Of a stretch of DNA of 64,000 nucleotides, positions 40,323-52,714 are shown in pieces. The number at the start of each line of letters is the position of its first letter. Within the stretch, counting starts at the first letter, position 1. The notes below the pieces were generated by a model. That model did no database searches. It was not told where the DNA came from and saw only the letters and a program-made list of their open reading frames with translations. A program made the translations under genes and the position numbers. Source of the stretch: Antedon bifida (Eukaryota > Echinodermata > Crinoidea > Comatulida > Antedonidae); assembly GCA_963402885.1 (NCBI GenBank), contig OY727098.1, positions 20,756,717 to 20,820,716 of the forward strand, written 5' to 3'.

Positions 40323-42939
40323 ACTAGATTTAATTCGTCACTATGACGAATTATAGGTTATATGCATTGATTAAAATAAAGATAATTGATTTGTAAAAGA
40401 TATATTGATTGATTGATTTTCTCAGAATCTTTAATTATTTATAATATATGCTAGGATCTTGCTAACGCAAATACAATAGCCGGTATCGCAATCCGATCAA
40501 AGATCCCTCTGCGTATAATGTCATAAACCACATTTGTTACATAATAATAAAGACATAAGTTTCTTTTTATCTAGATTTCATTATAAATCATGTGTATAAT
40601 CTATACACTAAGAAATAAAATTGAACAAACAATACAAATAATAAAAAAAAATCTTATTTCGTTTCGTTACCCAAGGTGAGGCTCGATCTCGGTACCTTGA
40701 ATGCTATAGACATGAGCACAGACCACCGAGCCATACACAACTTACTAAAACATGTAGAAAGATTCCTCCGTGTATTTACTATTCAGTAGCCACTTTGGTG
40801 CAGATAGATTATTACATACCGCAATGAATTATAATTTATTACTATGATGACGTCTTTAAAAATTTTAAAAAATGATGCACTGTCAAACTATATACTTTTA
40901 ACTTATTTAATAAATGAAATTCTTAAGAAAAAAAGTTAATGTTAAGTTTGTTATTTCGGCCAAAGAAAATGTCAAAATTTGTTTGATTGTCGAAATTAAT
41001 TTTTTTTAATTCAATATGCAATTAATGATGACTTAATCAACTTTTGTTCTCTTAATTTGATAATAAATCATACATATGATACATACACTTCAAGAAAATG
41101 AAATAAAAAATAGGTGTTCCCCAGCATTCTGACGATATATATTAATTTTAAAATTTAGCATATTTTCACTATTTTGTTAACTTATACGTGCGTAGCCTGT
41201 CATTTTTGACGTGCTTGTATAACGCAATTTCGAGTTGAAAAGTGAATCAAATATGATGATATTATTAAAGAAAGGTTGTAAAACAGAAATCGGGCAAAAA
41301 GAGTGCGCATTAACGTTTAACGCGCAGTGCGCGTGCAAAATTCTGCGCACTCGTGGCAATTTTTTAAACGCTTAAAATTGTCTGAAACGTACTCTAATTT
41401 CATCGAAAATAAATTTTGACAATTTTAAAACTTTTAAGCGTGCGTACGCATGCGTTATATGCGCTACGCACGTAATTATATTGCCATATGATGAAATATG
41501 AGCTGAAATTTATAAGTACCAAATTTTGTTTAAAAGTGATTCATGCTTGTGAAGATATGATTACAAACGTGATTTCATTAAATCGCGCGTAGACCGCGTA
41601 ATTTATGATTGCGCACCGTGAAAACATAACCACATCGATTCCTGGCCATAAGGAATATACTCTGAAAAATTGACTTAGCTAGATGAAACTGATGCCAAGA
41701 TAATTCACGGACAAAATAGTGCTAAGGAAAGAATAAATAAATAAATAAATAAAGGTTATCCGCTGTGCAAACGCCATGTGCACGTCATACGTTAGAATAT
41801 TGCGCACAGAAAAACGATTATGCCATTGTGACATGAAAAAAATAAAATGTTAGTGTGCCCTCTATTTTGTGTCACGTCTAAGTATATACAGTATATACGC
41901 TATATACTGTATACGTACTACATACAGTGCAGAATAGGTGAAAATAATGGGATCCGCCTTTTTATCCAATTTTTAACATGATGACGTCATCAAAATGAAA
42001 CACGTAGATAGCAATTTTGGAAGGAAATTATTTGAGCAACAACATATCAACGTGTTGAAGAAATTTGGATATGTAGAATATGGAAGCGCGCTCTTTTAAA
42101 TGTCATGAACTATGATGCAAAATATGAAATTAAGACTTTTATAATTGAACTGGCCATGACCATGATGACGTCACAACATCCGATAATATTAATAATTTTT
42201 TGTACAATTCAACAGCTTCCAGAAAACGTTTTAATCATGAGTATCACTTTTCACTCTGAGGAGCTATAACATATTGAAATTTATTGGAATGATGAAAATA
42301 AGTGACCAGAGTTATTCATGCTTTTGAACATGATGACGTCATAAAAATTTGTTAAATGGTAAATCATGTGAAAGATAATTGATTGACCTAGACAATATCA
42401 AAATATGGGGGAAAATGGAATACGGATAAGTGGAGATGCACTCTATTAAATGTGTTGAGCTATGACGAAAGAGACAAAAATCCTATATTTTATATTCGAG
42501 TGGCCATACGATGACGGTTAGCCATATTGATGCATGATCCGATATCTAAAACTCATCTTCTTCCAGAATATGTAATAAAAATAAAGTTCACCATGTAGTT
42601 TAGAATCTATGACTGTTTAAGAAAAGGCATTGTTTTGACAAATTTTTGAGTTTTTTAATCAAAAACGCGCGTGAAGTGTCCCAAGATCGTGACAATAACA
42701 AGAGGTTATCCAAAACCAAATTTTACCTAACTATACATTGATTACACATTTTAGAGTGATATCGTATTATGTTTTGTTATTAAGGCTAAAAATGTTATTA
42801 ACTCGACTATGCTAATTTTACTAAATATATTTTATTGTGAATCGTTATGGTGAGCTTGTTTTGAGTATACTTTATAGTCTTTTTTTTTTTGTGGGTACCC
42901 ATTCGCGAAGTAAGCCTAAGGCGAAGCCTAGGGTCTAGT
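40323..42939 (+). mobile_element. Hairpin-ended non-autonomous element, copy 2, about 2.6 kb
   Basis: Begins ACTAGA plus the hairpin AATTCGTCA-CTA-TGACGAATT. It ends with a hairpin (CCTAAGGC-GAA-GCCTAGG) and then GT-CTAGT, so the outermost six bases are inverted (ACTAGA...TCTAGT). The 3' hairpin next to CTAGT is what Helitron/Helentron 3' ends look like, but the 5' end lacks the classic TC. The interior has several TGATGACGTCA motifs and a reversed tRNA-like stretch at 40,675-40,745 with A-box-like TGGCTCGGTGG. No long frame. Class is uncertain. Confidence 0.6.
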
Positions 42940-43759
42940 CGTAGAGAGGCTAGTGAGTCAACCTAGGCCTAGCATTTTTTTTTTCTGTAAGTTGAAGTTC
43001 GTGTACCTAAAAATGTTTTTCCAGTCCCATTAGATTCTTGGGACTTAGGCGGAGTCGACTGTATATTACTTTAAAAACATTAAACCAGGTCATTCCTTGT
43101 CTTAAATGTACGTTTTATGGTAAATAAGATAAAAAGAGAGAAACAATGCACCTGTTTTTATTTCGACTTCCATTCGACTCCAAACTTGTTAAGTAACTTA
43201 TTGTGAATACCACTCGTACATATCGTTTTTGTCCATGATTTGCGTTTTTAAAAAAGGGGAATAGCTGCCAAAGGTGCAGGGAGGCGCAGCTACGAATTGG
43301 TTTCAGATGTTGTCGCCTAATCAAATGCATACACTGAAGAAATCCACGAATTTTACAATCTTATTACACCTAATAAATGTCCTCGCATATCGGACATGTT
43401 TATTGAATTTTGACGCACGAATGAACATACACGCCCACGTACGTGCATCATCATTATTGGGCCTACAATGTGTTCCTATTTATTATCCAAATGTTCATAT
43501 TGTAATCATTAATAAAAGTATAAATGCTAGCTTATTAATCAATTGTTTGTTATGCGCAATTTGAACAATTTGTGCAATTTGAAATTTTATTAAACGTAAA
43601 TAAAGGAAAGTTGGTGAAATCCTTCTTATTTTTTTTGCTAAATGTATTATTGTCTAATTATTAATATTCATTAAAAGTCAGAATTATTCATAGGTAAAAA
43701 AATGTGAAGAAATATTATTTTATCAATCCCCTTCCTTTGCACCTTTTGCATTCCATACT

Positions 43760-43905
43760 TTAACGGGGCCGAGTTGACCGATTATTTTTGGCCGAATTGA
43801 CGTGAGGCCGAGTTGACTTGAGGCCGAGTTGACTTGAGGCCGAGTTGACTTGGGGCCGACTTGAATTGGGGCCGACTTGAATTGGGGCCGACTTGGATCG
43901 AAATC
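43760..43905 (+). repeat. 18-bp minisatellite
   Basis: About eight units of the type GGGGCCGAGTTGACTTGA, changing to GGGGCCGACTTGAATT in the second half. Reads open on the minus strand (SAPIQVGPKSTRP and so on), but only because the period is a multiple of three. Confidence 0.8.
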
Positions 43906-44059
43906 GTCTGATGTTGTATAGTTTGCTGCATTAATTGCCTTTCTGTTTTTTGCCAGACTCCGTTGAATACAAATTGGGGGAAACCCGCCGGTATTTTCTC
44001 TGACGATCGATCGAAAAGTGGGTGAATTACGGAAGAAAAACAAAAATATCAATCCGTAC

Positions 44060-44245
44060 GTGTGCAATGCATGTTGGAATTTATAGTGGGCCACTTAAAT
44101 TATTAGATTAGAATCGACTTATTTTTCACATTTTTATCTGTTTAAAGACGAAAAAGTGATCTCAATAGGACCATATAGTATTTATTTTTACATTAATGTA
44201 GTTTGTGACCTTAAATTAGATCTAAAAAACGTAGGAAATGGGGCG
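44060..44245 (+). repeat. Interspersed repeat copy (partner at 22,410)
   Basis: AATGCATGTTGGAATTTATA, CACTTAAATTATTAGATTAG and GTAGTTTGTGACCTTAAATT match the intronic copy. It directly follows the 18-bp minisatellite at 43,760-43,905, so the two may belong to one element. Confidence 0.6.
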
Positions 44246-45259
44246 CGGAAATGGGACTTAATGTTACAGTCACCAACCTACCTTTGCCTGGAGTGATTAG
44301 AAAGGCAGCCAGTTTTCGCCACGATCCGCCCCAGACAGTCCACACTACTCAGAACAGCCTCTTCTTACTCTCAAATGGAGATTAATTATGCTTGAAAAAA
44401 ACTCCCTAAAGTGTAATAATATATACAATATCGAATTCAAGTTTATTTTAACTGCTATTACGAGAAGAATATGTTGATCTTTCTTCGAATTCAACAAATT
44501 TTAAAATAAAAAGCTTGGTATTTCTGTCGGTTTTTCCATTCTCGCCAGAAGCTGGAAATTCCCTTGTTGGTAGATAATTAAATGGAATAAGCCACAATAA
44601 TTTAACTTTTCTGAAATTTATGATCTTCGAAATGTTTAAATATTATGAATTTTAATTGGGTAAATAGATTTAAAATTCTTAATATATTGTATTATAATTG
44701 GAATTATATAGTGTACATATAATACATGCATTCTTTTATTTCAGACAACTTTTACTGTACCTATTTCACAATGGATTAACCCAACAATCAAACAACTTGC
44801 GACACACAGTCAGTCAGTCTCCGCCCACTGAACACTTGACTGATTTTCGATTGGCCTATTGGCTTCCTGGTACCCACCATAATGTGTATAAGTAAATCCT
44901 TCCCACTTTCAATATAAATTAATCAATGCACGAATTAACGATAATATGAAAGACACCTTTTTGGGAAAACATAACAAAGTCAGTATACACATTATCTGGT
45001 TTTATGCATTTTAATGTCAAAATTCTCAACAAATTATTTCAATCACAAAGATAATAATGAACAATTTAAAATGTAATTGTAAGCACTCAGAAAGTGAGTG
45101 AAGTGGACTTGGTACGGGCGCGTGTTGATATTTCGGCCAAAATGTTAAAAGAATAATAAAATAAATAAATGTTTCTTTTTTTTTTATTTCAATGTGAAGT
45201 TATTAATTAATCGATTTTCTTGAATTTAAAGTATATACCTATTTACATCGACAAATTTA

Positions 45260-45260
45260 G

Positions 45261-45328
<68 letters not shown>
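45260..45328 (+). repeat. (AAT)n microsatellite
   Basis: About 22 AAT units with one interruption (AAC), directly before the 5' end of the degraded LINE. Confidence 0.95.
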
Positions 45329-45329
45329 A

Positions 45330-47830
45330 AAACGTGATGCTTATAGAAACGATCAATAGCAAGATTACCAATATTGAATTGAAGTCGTGTAATAGAGCAA
45401 GCTAAGATCAGAGGTTAAACAAATCAATGAAGCCGTGGAAATGATTGAAACTCGAAATATCACAGATCTAAATTCATTAATGTACGCAGCTGCTTATGTC
45501 ACTACTAAAAACATGAGAATGTTAACAAAACAAAGGGAAAGAAAAGTCGATGAACCATTCTTGAAAAGGAGAATAAAACAAAGTATTGAAACATGGGGAA
45601 AAGATCACAGCAAGATCGAGGAAAGCCGAAAAGTAAATATGAGATTAAAACACAAAGAGAAAGATCGATTGAATAGAAAATACAGCCTCGGAGAGAAAGG
45701 CGTTTGCAAGTTTCAGGCATATTAAAGCAGAAAATCAAGGCAGGGGGAACTAAGCTTAGGAGAAATGATGAAAATGAAAGAGTTTATTTAGAACAAACCA
45801 GAAACGGTTTTATCCAATTCTGGATGGAAAGGGAAAAGAAGAGGCAGAAAAACCTGGTCCAATCGAAGTAGGTTCCCAATTGAAACACAAGATGATATCA
45901 AAATCACTATAGTAGATATCAAAACAGCAGTTAATAAGACGGCAAATTGGAAGGCAGCTGGACATGACCTAGTCCAGGGATACTGGTTTAAAAAATGTGT
46001 CTGTATTGCACGACAGATTAAAATTACACCTGAATGACTGTATGTCCCAGGGAAATGTGCCTGAGTAGATGGTAAAAGGAAGAACAGTATTAATTCAGAA
46101 AAATCCTGCAAAGGGCACTCAGGCAAATAAACTATCGTCCTATTGCCTGTCTGCCAATAATTTGGAAACTACTCACTGGAATCTTGGGAGAAAAGCTGTA
46201 CCAGCACCTTGATAGGAACGACATTCTAGCTGATGACCAAAAAGGTTGCATAAAAAATGACCAAAGGAGGACCATTTACTGGTAGACACGGCGATTTTAA
46301 AGAATTGCTGAAGAAGACTGACTAACTTGCCAATGGCGTGGATAGACTATAAAAAAGCTGACGACATGGTACCACATTCGTGGATTCTTAAATTCTTAGA
46401 GATGGTTGGTGGGACGAAGAACATGATAGCCGTGATAAGCATGTCGAATTGGAAAACGGTACTGACGTCAAGCGGATCAGATGTCGGGCAAGTAGACATC
46501 AAAAGAGGAATTTTCCAAGGAGACTCACTATTACCGTTACTGTTTGATAATTATCATGCTGCCACTTACCTTTATATTACGGAAGGTGAGATTATTGAAA
46601 AGGGCATGAAACATGTTAGTGAGTGTGGCCGAGCGGTTAAGACAGTGGAACCGGAATCCATAGCCATAACATTGGCAAGGGTTCGAGGCTCACTCGCTCC
46701 ATGGTTCTGGTGGTAGAACAAGTCTTCTCGGATAAGGACTATAAACCGTAGGTCCAGTGTACATTTGGCTCATGTGCACTTTAAAGAACCTAGTACATCT
46801 TTCGAGACGAGTAGGGGGTTACCCCGATGTACTAGTTCATTCATTCACACACACTGCCGTGGACAGACGTATTGGCGCCGTAGTTGGCTGCCGATGACAC
46901 AATGGGACCCTTAGTGGGGCAGTAGCCTCCTTCAAATATGAAGTTTGCTCCTTAAAATAGAAGAAGTCATCTCTTGTTTCATGTGTGATCTAAAATTGTA
47001 TGGATCTAATAACGATCAACTAGACTCACTTGTACAGGTTCACAAGATATTAGAATGTCGTTTGGCTTGACAAGTGTGCAGTTCTAGAAATAGGTAGACA
47101 TGTTGGCTGTAGTGAATTGGATTTGTTAGATGATAGATCAGAGAGGTTGGAGAAGACGGCTACAAATACCTTGGTATATTGTAGCTGGATAAGATTATCA
47201 ATACTAATATTTAAGACAAGGTCACAGCTGAGTATATAAAGAGAGTTAAAAAACTATGTAAATCTAAACTAAATGGGGGAAATATGATAAGTGGCATCAA
47301 CGCATGGGCTGTTAGTGTGTTACGCTACAGTGCAGGGATAATTGATTGGTCTGTGGAAGAGCTGGGCAACATCGACAGACGAAATAGACAAATTATGGCA
47401 ATGAACGGAAGTATGCATACCAGAAGTAATGTGTCATGAGACTGTATTTACCGAGGAAGGAGGAAGAGTGCTGATCAGCATTGAGGACTGTGTAAGGAAA
47501 GAGAGTAAGTCACTGCATGGCTACCTAAAAAATACAGTCGAGTGGATGCTGCAATTTGGTTTAAAGGAGAAGGTGTTAGATGAAAAAGAGAATCGTATAG
47601 ATTATCAGAAGAGGTGCTGAGGTGGCAAGAGGAGAAAACCAAGGTCTGGAAAGAGAAAGCCCTACAATGAGAGTTTGTGCGACAAACAGCAGTTATAGAA
47701 GATTCTTGGAGATGGCTTAGGAATGGTTTTAATGGATTTAATAGTTTTAAATTTATATATGGTTTTTTAAAGGAGACAGAAGGTTTGATACTGCTTAAGA
47801 ACAAGCTTTAAGAACGAATGCGATAAAATG
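45330..47830 (+). mobile_element. Degraded LINE of the restriction-like-endonuclease type, 5' and middle part
   Basis: Scattered frames show a non-LTR element. The N-terminal part (45,435-45,725) reads EPFLKRRIKQSIETWGKDHS. Reverse transcriptase palm motifs follow: MAWIDYKKADDMVPHSWIL with the catalytic D, and VDIKRGIFQGDSLLPLLFD (46,327-46,570). The later thumb/linker part reads SKLNGGNMISGINAWAVSVL (about 47,265-47,330). Several stops and frameshifts break it, and the F/YxDD box is lost. It is interrupted by SINE copy 4 and, at 47,831, by a DIRS-type element; it resumes at 52,790. It starts right after an (AAT)n tract. Confidence 0.75.
46617..46945 (+). mobile_element. tRNA-Leu/Ser-type SINE, copy 4, inserted in a LINE
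   Basis: Complete head with A box TGGCCGAGCGG and B box GGGTTCGAGGC, then the shared core (CATCTTTCGAGACGAG, TAGGGGGTTACCCCGATGTA). It interrupts the reverse transcriptase part of the degraded LINE at 45.3-53.4 kb, in the same orientation, and so is younger than that LINE. Confidence 0.75.
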
Positions 47831-48469
47831 GGAAGATTAAACGAGACTTACCTGTAAGTTGAAGTTTGATCACTATTTTATGAATATGTGAGTGAGGTGT
47901 AAACTGAGATCCCGACGCGCACGCGCACCCTCATACTTTAAATCAAACATGTCCAGAGTAATAATTTGCAGCGATAAGTATATATATGATAACCTGCATT
48001 GTTCTATAATAATAATTGTTTTACTTGGGGTGGGTTGAGGCGGGCAGTTTACACCTCACTCACATATTCATAAAATAGTGATCAAACTTCAACTTACAGG
48101 TAAGTCTCGTTTAATCTTCCTATTTTATTTCATATACGTTCGCTGTAAACTGAGATGTTTAAAGCCAACTCTGGAAACATGTTTGAACTGTAAACCAAAT
48201 AATTGACGGAAATGTTAGTTTCAATAAAACAACTTTATTTCCAAAAGTCTACATTCATTCATAAGGATGTTTGCCTAACGGGCAACTTAAATATGACAAC
48301 TATCGTGTTGTATTAATAATAAAGCATTTATTTTGCTTATAATCAATAGTCCAACGTTTTAGGATTCTCACCCTAAAAACATCAATTAGAAAACTAAACA
48401 ACAATATTAAACTGGTTCAAAATGCAAACAGGGGCTATTTGTAGTAGCCAACAACAAACACAACCAATA

Positions 48470-49440
48470 TTAATGAGTTGATGAATCAACTTTTCTCAAC
48501 AGTGCCTGTTGAAATGACGGATTTTCTACAAATTTTATAGGCTTATTATAATATCTGTTTAGTGTATGTTCGTTTCTCCACCCAGCTGTTTTCATTATTA
48601 AGTCAACCGGGACATTCCTTAATTTTGCTGATGAAGATGCAGCCGCTCGGACCGAATGGGCTTTAAATTTTGTTGTATCTACTCCTGCTTCTGATAAACC
48701 TGTCCTTATCCATCGAGCAATTGTGTCTTTTGATGCCTCGGCATACGGTTTCTTATGACATATAAAAAATCTGTCCTTATTTTCCCTTAAATTACTAGTT
48801 TTTTCCCTGTACTTTAGAATTGTTCTGACCGGACATAGGGCAGGGTCTTCACTTTTGTGGAAAACCACCAGTTGACCTGTATTGTTTGGTCTGCTAGTTT
48901 TTAGTAATGTACAAATGTAAAAGGTGATTGCTTCATTCTCGATATTCATATTTGAAAATTTGAAATTATATAAGGTTTGAAGCCTACTTGAGGACAATAA
49001 TGCTAATAACAATGCTACTTTTATGGTAAATTCTTTAGGCGATAATGTATCGTCGTTAATTGTTCGCCTCAGATAGTCTGTAACTAAGCGAACATCCCAA
49101 ATTTGTGCATATTTTGGAGTCGGTGGGTTAAAATTGAATAACCCTTTCATAAATCTTTTCAGTTCAATAGACTCCTTCATGTTTATATCTAAGATTTCGA
49201 GAAAGTTTACAATTGCGCCTTTCGCCATACTGATAGTACTATAGCCTAAGCCCTCGTCCTTCAGCTTTATCAAGAAATCGAGGACGTGACCGGTGTTTAG
49301 CTGTTGCCATGTGATTCCTCTGATTTCACAAAAGTCTATAAATTTTGTTAGCTGTGAGTTATATTGCTTCCACGTTGACCGTCTCCAGGATTGCAGAATG
49401 ACGTCTGCTGCAGTATTGCTTATTCCTTTGTTGTAGAGTT
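48470..49440 (-). CDS. DIRS element tyrosine recombinase region
   Basis: Phage-integrase-fold recombinase: first catalytic arginine in LSSSRLQTL, the HSVRAAA box, and the nucleophile region TLNRYY. It would insert the circular DNA intermediate without a target duplication. The N-terminal limit is approximate. Confidence 0.8.
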
Positions 49441-51177
49441 CCGCCCTGATAGCCTGCAGGCAAAAAGGTTAAGTCTGTTATAAAGGGGATGACAATCATC
49501 TGAACCATGTAATGTTAAGGCATGTTTGGTATTCTTAAACCTCAGTGGTTCCCCAACCATCATTGATAGTAATTTAGGATACCAATACTGTGTTGGCCAG
49601 TTTGGGACCACCATGATAACTATGGCATTATCTGTCAATATTTTTTGCAAACATCTACCTATAAGGCAGAACGGCGGGAAAGCATAGAGCTTGGCAGAGG
49701 ACCAATTTTGTAGAAATGCATCGATACCAATTGAATCTGGGTCCGGTTTCCATGATATATATTTCGGAAGCTGTGCATTGTGCCTAGAAGCGAATAGGTC
49801 TATATCCAGTTCGCCGAATGTTTTAGTGATTTTTATAAACAATTCTTTGTTAAGCATCCATTCTGTCTCATCTTTAAACTGACGAGACTTTGCATCAGCT
49901 ATTATATTATCTCTACCTGGGATGTATTCTGCACTTATCCAAAAATTGTTCTCAATGCACCAAGACCAGATGGCTTTTGAAATTTTATTGCACGCAATTG
50001 ATTTTGCGCCGCCCATGTTGTTTATGTAAGCTACTGCCGTGGTATTATCAACCTTCAACCTTATGTGCTTAGCTTTTCTCTCACGGGACAATGCTTTAAG
50101 GCCGAAAAAAGCAGCCAGCAATTCTAAGTAATTAATATTTAATGCCCCTGTAGCATATGCAATGTCTAGGTCTTTGTTTATCCACCTTCCCCCTGTGTGG
50201 GTATGTCCATCAGTGGCACCCCAGCCTAGACCACTAGCGTCTGTCTCAATTGTTAGGTCGGGGTACCCATGATATATCAATTTATATGCGTCTTTGACAT
50301 TATTTTGCCACCAAAGAATATCGTCCCGTCCATTGACGGAAATACTAATAGGCCTATCGTAATGGCCTTTATTTATTTTTAGAGCTAGTATTTTCTCCTC
50401 CTCTAGTGCCCTATAATGAAGCTTTCCATACTCTACAGCAGGTAGTGTTGCTATAATTTTGCCTAAAAATTGCGCAACTTTCCTAATGGTAGTATGACTT
50501 AATGTAAGTATGTGTTTACTTTGAACTCTAATTTCCTCCTTCTTGTGATATGGAAGGGAAACCGTCATACTTATAGAATTTATTTCAAATCCCAAGAAGG
50601 TTATGATCTGCATAGGATTCATTACTGATTTTTCTCTATTAATGATAAAACCCAATGAGGCTAGAAGTTCACTAGTTTCCCTGGCGGTACCGCCGGCCAA
50701 GTCTTCTGACTGGTTTATACACAAAATGTCATCAATGTAAACCAACAGAATATGCCCTCTGCTGCGCAAAAACGCAATTGGGGGCTTCAATAATTTCGTG
50801 AAAAGTCTAGGCCCTGAGCTAAGCCCATTAGGCAATGCGACAAACTTATACAGGTTGTCTTTCCAAACAAATTTTAAATATTTAGTGTCCGACTCTGCTA
50901 TGGGTACAGTAAAATATGCATCTTTGAGGTCGACTGACGTCATATATACACCTGGTGAAATTAGTGTCAATGCATTTCCAAACATTTCCATTTTGAAATG
51001 TTTGTATGTCACATATTCATTTAATTTAGAGAGGTCTAATATCATTCTGAACCCTCCATCTTTCTTTGGCCTTGTAAAAATATTTGATACAAACTGGTCA
51101 TGTTCATACATGGCTGGTTTGACCACCCATTTTGATATCAATTTAACTATTTGATCATCAATAGCCTCCATATTCAT
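49420..51177 (-). CDS. DIRS element reverse transcriptase/RNase H frame
   Basis: A frame of about 585 codons. It holds the reverse transcriptase (GGFRMILDLSKLNEYV, VDLKDAYFTVPI, LLVYIDDILCI), RNase H (LTIETDASGLGWGATDG, LELLAAFFGLKAL) and the C-terminal DIRS region starting LDIDLFASRHNAQLP. This is a member of the family that integrates with a recombinase rather than an integrase. Confidence 0.85.
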   Translation of the reverse strand: MNMEAIDDQIVKLISKWVVKPAMYEHDQFVSNIFTRPKKDGGFRMILDLSKLNEYVTYKHFKMEMFGNALTLISPGVYMTSVDLKDAYFTVPIAESDTKYLKFVWKDNLYKFVALPNGLSSGPRLFTKLLKPPIAFLRSRGHILLVYIDDILCINQSEDLAGGTARETSELLASLGFIINREKSVMNPMQIITFLGFEINSISMTVSLPYHKKEEIRVQSKHILTLSHTTIRKVAQFLGKIIATLPAVEYGKLHYRALEEEKILALKINKGHYDRPISISVNGRDDILWWQNNVKDAYKLIYHGYPDLTIETDASGLGWGATDGHTHTGGRWINKDLDIAYATGALNINYLELLAAFFGLKALSRERKAKHIRLKVDNTTAVAYINNMGGAKSIACNKISKAIWSWCIENNFWISAEYIPGRDNIIADAKSRQFKDETEWMLNKELFIKITKTFGELDIDLFASRHNAQLPKYISWKPDPDSIGIDAFLQNWSSAKLYAFPPFCLIGRCLQKILTDNAIVIMVVPNWPTQYWYPKLLSMMVGEPLRFKNTKHALTLHGSDDCHPLYNRLNLFACRLSGRNSTTKE

Positions 51178-52714
51178 GTTGCTGAGTTTGTATGGATGAG
51201 GTATTTTTCCCTTTTAGGTGGTAGGGTATGGCTTTATCAAACTCTATTTTATATCCTGAAACCGCATTTAGGATGTATGGATCCGAAGTATATTTTTTCC
51301 ACCTATGTATATATGACCTGAGTCGACCTCCTACTATGTCAAGGTTATTATGTTTGTTAACCTTATTGTTAGGAGAAATACTTATATTATCAATCGACTC
51401 ATACCTCTTCGGCTGTTGTTTTAGGTCCTTTTTCCCCTGATAAAATTTGGTCTGGTTGTAGTTGTTTGTTGACCATTTGTGTCGCCGGGTTTGACCTAAA
51501 AAAGGTTTGCCATTTCTATTGTATGGCTGGTATCTGTAGTTGTTGGACCTGGTCTTTGGTTGGTACGACTTAAAATTAAATAAGCCTGCCGTAGCCTTCC
51601 TTTCCTCATCCAGTTTTTTAACTGTAGTACTCAGGTCACCAAATAAATACTCTGTAGGCTTAATGCTGGGTTTACATAAATGAGTATATTTGGCATTTAT
51701 TTCCGGTTTGAACATCTCCTTACGAAGTGCAAGTAACTCGAAGTTCGCATTGGCAAGTAGGCCGATTGTGTCCTCCTGTGCTATCTCCGATGACTCATTT
51801 CCATCAACTAATTTAGCAAGGGCGGTAATTCCCTTTATCAAAGGTTTTTGTACCTTTTGAAATTTTAGATCGTTAGACCGTGCCCTTGGTGTAATGGAAT
51901 CCCAAATAGTTGGATTGACCTTTGGCACCATTAGGGCCTCTAGATTTTCCGGTATAGGATAGCTTTTGATCAGCTCGGTCATTACACTCTCACTCATATG
52001 CGAGTGCAATAAGTATGTTAGCGTGTCAGCCAACTCTTGGCTGACTGCTGGTGCCAATTCGTTAGAAACAGCAAATCTTGCTGCAAAACCCGGAGGAAGG
52101 GGGCCTTTGACCTTACTATTACTATTAGTGGCTGGCCGCTCAGGATTTTCATCCTTCTTGGATAGTTGTGTACCTGTTACTTCCCCCTCCTCCAGGTCAG
52201 ACACATCACGTTCGTACTGATGATGCCTATCGTAAATGTTACTCGTGAGGCTAACCACCGAGCTACTGTCATCATATTCATTGTTGTGACATTGTGATGA
52301 CATTTGTGTCATCAACTGAGATAAAAGGTCGTGCGTTGACTCATTTATTTGTTGAGCAGCCTTCGTCTCTTTAACCTGCTGCTCAACCAACCGCTCAAGG
52401 TTTTCAACCCTAGCCTCATAGTTCAGGCCTACTCCGACCTGTTGATTAGGCTGTAGCACGTTAGTGCATGATGGCCCGGCGATAGCAACGGCCCCGCTGT
52501 TGCTATGCGTATTACCTTCTTTAGGAGGCCTAGGCCTAGTAATAGTACAGCTAGACCCCGCCTTCCTGGCCTTTTTGGTGGGCTTAGCCACCGCATGCTG
52601 TACAAGTGGAGTTGTAGCTGCAAATGTTACATTTCCAGCAGAAATCTCCAGCACATCTTCTTGTATTGCAAGTGATTTTTGTTCCATGATCGTTCGGGTG
52701 CACGCCGTCTCCAA
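51158..52714 (-). CDS. DIRS element Gag-like frame
   Basis: A frame of about 518 codons at the 5' side of the element. It has an alanine/lysine-rich start, an acidic middle (SDLEEGEVTGTQ) and a basic asparagine/tyrosine/arginine-rich C-terminal part typical of DIRS first proteins. It overlaps the next frame slightly, as is usual in the family. Confidence 0.7.
   Translation of the reverse strand: METACTRTIMEQKSLAIQEDVLEISAGNVTFAATTPLVQHAVAKPTKKARKAGSSCTITRPRPPKEGNTHSNSGAVAIAGPSCTNVLQPNQQVGVGLNYEARVENLERLVEQQVKETKAAQQINESTHDLLSQLMTQMSSQCHNNEYDDSSSVVSLTSNIYDRHHQYERDVSDLEEGEVTGTQLSKKDENPERPATNSNSKVKGPLPPGFAARFAVSNELAPAVSQELADTLTYLLHSHMSESVMTELIKSYPIPENLEALMVPKVNPTIWDSITPRARSNDLKFQKVQKPLIKGITALAKLVDGNESSEIAQEDTIGLLANANFELLALRKEMFKPEINAKYTHLCKPSIKPTEYLFGDLSTTVKKLDEERKATAGLFNFKSYQPKTRSNNYRYQPYNRNGKPFLGQTRRHKWSTNNYNQTKFYQGKKDLKQQPKRYESIDNISISPNNKVNKHNNLDIVGGRLRSYIHRWKKYTSDPYILNAVSGYKIEFDKAIPYHLKGKNTSSIQTQQHEYGGY

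Larger units (their letters stand above)
42940..45259. other. Intergenic stretch without a gene
   Basis: Contains the 18-bp minisatellite and the repeat at 44,060; otherwise AT-rich DNA with nothing coding that I can support. Confidence 0.6.

Noticed and set aside
43723-44094. Minus-strand frame of 123 codons
   Set aside because: Mostly the 18-bp minisatellite read in frame; no splice context or conserved sequence.
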